Shown in pieces: positions 20,760-22,239 of a stretch of 22,239 nt of DNA (position 1 is the stretch's first letter; each line of letters opens with the position of its first letter). The DNA comes from an uncultured Collinsella sp. (GTDB taxonomy: Bacteria > Actinomycetota > Coriobacteriia > Coriobacteriales > Coriobacteriaceae). The stretch lies in contig CAAETD010000152.1 of the NCBI GenBank assembly GCA_900758885.1, positions 1 through 22,239 of the forward strand, in the 5' to 3' direction. The notes under the pieces are model-generated. The model made no database searches. It was not told the origin of the DNA and saw only the letters and a program-made list of their open reading frames with translations. A program made the position numbers and the translations under genes.

Positions 20760-21314
20760 ATAGCTAAGTCTGATGACACCCGCATCAACGACGAGATCAC
20801 TGCATCTTCGTGCCGTTTGATTGGCGTCGATGGCTCTCAGCTCGGCCTGTTCGCCATCCGCGATGCCCAGCGCGTCGCCGACGATCAGGGTCTCGACCTG
20901 GTCGAGATCGCTCCCAACGCGGAGCCGCCGGTCTGCAAGGTCATGGACTACGGTAAGTTCAAGTACCAGCAGGCCATGAAGGCCAAGGCAGCTCGTAAGA
21001 ACCAGTCCAAGGTCGAGGTTAAGGAAATGAAGTTCCGACCCAAGATCGACGTTGGCGACTACGAGACCAAGAAGGGCCACGTTCTTCGTTTCCTCAAGAA
21101 GGGCGCACGCGTCAAGATCACCATCATGTTCCGCGGTCGTGAGATGGCTCACCCGGAGCAGGGTCTTAACGTTCTCGAGCGTCTCGCCGAGGATCTTAAG
21201 CCTTACGCTACGGTCGAGTCCAAGCCTAAGATGGAAGGCCGTAACATGCTTATGCTGCTCGCCCCGATTAAGGGCGCCTTTGATGAGGATAAAGCGGCAA
21301 GCGATACCAAGTAA
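20760..21314 (+). CDS. infC: Translation initiation factor IF-3 (AUA start proposed)
   Basis: This 184-residue IF-3 binds the 30S subunit, prevents premature subunit joining and proofreads the start codon. Family segments are TRINDEI at the N-terminus, LVEIAPNAEPPVCKVMDYGK in the middle, and the C-terminal domain with KITIMFRGREM. The proposed start is ATA at 20760, because GGAGGT (20747-20752) sits exactly seven bases upstream. The only in-frame ATG (20745) overlaps that Shine-Dalgarno and follows the attenuator T-run without a ribosome-binding site. infC genes are known for non-canonical start codons (AUU in Escherichia coli), which IF-3 itself disfavours and so autoregulates. rpmI and rplT follow at 32 and 46 bases. 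Confidence 0.95.
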   Translation: MAKSDDTRINDEITASSCRLIGVDGSQLGLFAIRDAQRVADDQGLDLVEIAPNAEPPVCKVMDYGKFKYQQAMKAKAARKNQSKVEVKEMKFRPKIDVGDYETKKGHVLRFLKKGARVKITIMFRGREMAHPEQGLNVLERLAEDLKPYATVESKPKMEGRNMLMLLAPIKGAFDEDKAASDTK

Positions 21315-21346
21315 CTAGTGTTCTGTAACCGATTAAGGAGTATTTC

Positions 21347-21538
21347 ATGCCTAAGATGAAGTCCCACAGCGGCACCAAGAAGCGTTTCCGCAAGACTGGT
21401 ACCGGCAAGCTTATGCGCGCCAAGGCTTTCAAGAGCCACATCCTGAGCAAGAAGTCCACCAAGCGTAAGCGTGGCTTCCGCCAGGAGACCGAGATTGCCG
21501 CTGCCGACCGCAAGGTCATCAAGTCGCGTCTCGCCTAA
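21347..21538 (+). CDS. rpmI: 50S ribosomal protein L35
   Basis: This 63-residue, strongly basic ribosomal protein has the typical L35 opening MPKMKSHSGTKKRF and ends in KSRLA; the length is standard. AAGGAG lies seven bases upstream of the ATG. It is the middle gene of the conserved infC-rpmI-rplT operon. Confidence 0.97.
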   Translation: MPKMKSHSGTKKRFRKTGTGKLMRAKAFKSHILSKKSTKRKRGFRQETEIAAADRKVIKSRLA

Positions 21539-21584
21539 GTTCGCGTTCCCGTTTTTCGTTTAACCGTCTAGGAGTTGATAGAAC

Positions 21585-21944
21585 ATGGCACGTATTAAGC
21601 GCGCTGTTGCCGCCAAGAAGAAGCGCCGTACCGTTATGCACCGTGCGAAGGGTTACTACGGTGCCGCTTCGCGTACTTACAAGCATGCTAAAGAGCAGGT
21701 CCAGCACTCCCTGCAGTATCAGTACCGTGACCGTCGCAATAAGAAGCGCGAGATTCGTTCTCTCTGGATCACCCGTATTAACGCTGCTGCTCGTCTGAAC
21801 GACATCTCTTACTCTCAGTTCATGCACGGCCTGAAGGTTGCCGGTATCGAGCTCGACCGCAAGGTTCTGGCTCAGATGGCTTACGAGGACATCGAGTCCT
21901 TCAACGAGCTGGCTACCATCGCCAAGAAGGCTCTCGAGGCCTAA
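21585..21944 (+). CDS. rplT: 50S ribosomal protein L20
   Basis: This 119-residue 23S rRNA-binding protein is needed early in large-subunit assembly. The basic N-terminal arm (MARIKRAVAAKKKRR, then AKGYYGAASRTYK) and the globular part with LWITRINAA and SYSQFMHGL are standard, as is the length. AGGAG lies ten bases upstream. In several bacteria L20 represses its own operon by binding the infC leader, which would make the structured region at 20584-20759 its likely target. A strong terminator follows 20 bases after the stop. Confidence 0.97.
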   Translation: MARIKRAVAAKKKRRTVMHRAKGYYGAASRTYKHAKEQVQHSLQYQYRDRRNKKREIRSLWITRINAAARLNDISYSQFMHGLKVAGIELDRKVLAQMAYEDIESFNELATIAKKALEA

Positions 21945-21963
21945 TTGATTCTCTTGAATCGCT

Positions 21964-22001
21964 AGGGGAGTGTCGCGCTGTGCGCGGCGCTCCCTCTTTT
22001 T
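21964..22001 (+). terminator. Intrinsic terminator of infC-rpmI-rplT
   Basis: A 13-bp stem (21966-21978 with 21982-21994, two G-T pairs, loop TGT) is followed by TCTTTTT. It is a strong rho-independent terminator. Confidence 0.88.
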
Positions 22002-22239
22002 ATCTAAAGCGCTGGTTTATATAGCAAAAGCGCGGGTAGATAGACACTTACAGGTGACCGATTTTTATATATCTCTTAACCGAAGGGTCATCATCTGATA
22101 CGTGCAGTATTTCTGCACCAGCCTTTCTATTACTTATATAGGAAGCGATATATTGTGTAGGACTTGTGAAGAGTGGAATTGACGTCCCACATCGCTTCGC
22201 GGTCTGGCAATATATCTCCTTGCCGCGCGGCCCGGTCGA
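22002..22239. other. AT-rich non-coding end of the window
   Basis: I see no gene in these 238 bases. The segment is notably AT-rich and holds the perfect inverted repeat GTGCAG-TATTT-CTGCAC (22102-22118) and a longer-range pair GATATATTG (22147-22155) with CAATATATC (22208-22216). It may be the upstream control region of a gene outside the window, or a short acquired stretch. Confidence 0.4.

Overview
The window is about 22 kb of GC-rich bacterial chromosome with dense, mostly core genes. I infer a member of the Coriobacteriia (Actinomycetota), most likely Collinsella or a close relative. The reasons are the strong G/C third-position bias, the Tat-type lipoprotein signals on solute-binding proteins, and the gene content. 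That assignment comes from recognition, not from a search. Nothing in the coding part looks like a prophage, a defence island or a CRISPR array.

Layout, left to right. (1) 34-1377, minus: hom, homoserine dehydrogenase with a C-terminal ACT domain. (2) 1628-7926, plus: a complete branched-chain-amino-acid-type ABC importer, with two tandem paralogous binding lipoproteins (livJ1, livJ2), two permeases (livH, livM) and two ATPases (livG, livF). It ends in a hairpin cluster with an intrinsic terminator at 7999-8040. (3) 8221-9699, plus: cutC and a GalT/HIT-like protein, almost touching. (4) 9729-10727, minus: a bile acid:sodium symporter (BASS) family transporter. (5) 11004-16667, plus: a 1095-residue fusion of RecJ exonuclease with a RecQ-like helicase, then a bifunctional-type RelA/SpoT protein 15 bases downstream. 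(6) 16752-17435: a metallo-beta-lactamase-fold hydrolase. (7) 17631-18497: class II fructose-bisphosphate aldolase with a clear promoter and a 131-base imperfect palindrome directly after its stop. (8) 18753-20186: a cytoplasmic transglutaminase-like protein. (9) 20226-20312: tRNA-Leu(CAA), followed by a second copy of its 3' end 184 bases downstream. (10) 20760-21944: the translation operon infC-rpmI-rplT, with a structured leader and terminator.

The genes serve amino-acid supply (hom, liv), DNA repair and starvation signalling (recJ fusion, rel), central glycolysis (fba) and translation (tRNA-Leu, IF3, L35, L20). The parts most worth a second look are the RecJ-helicase fusion, the infC start (apparently AUA, behind an attenuator-like leader), the duplicated tRNA-Leu 3' end flanking a palindromic segment, the long palindromes after fba and livF, and the recently converged livJ pair. 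I see no clear new multi-gene system; most of the novelty is in non-coding structure and in one gene fusion.
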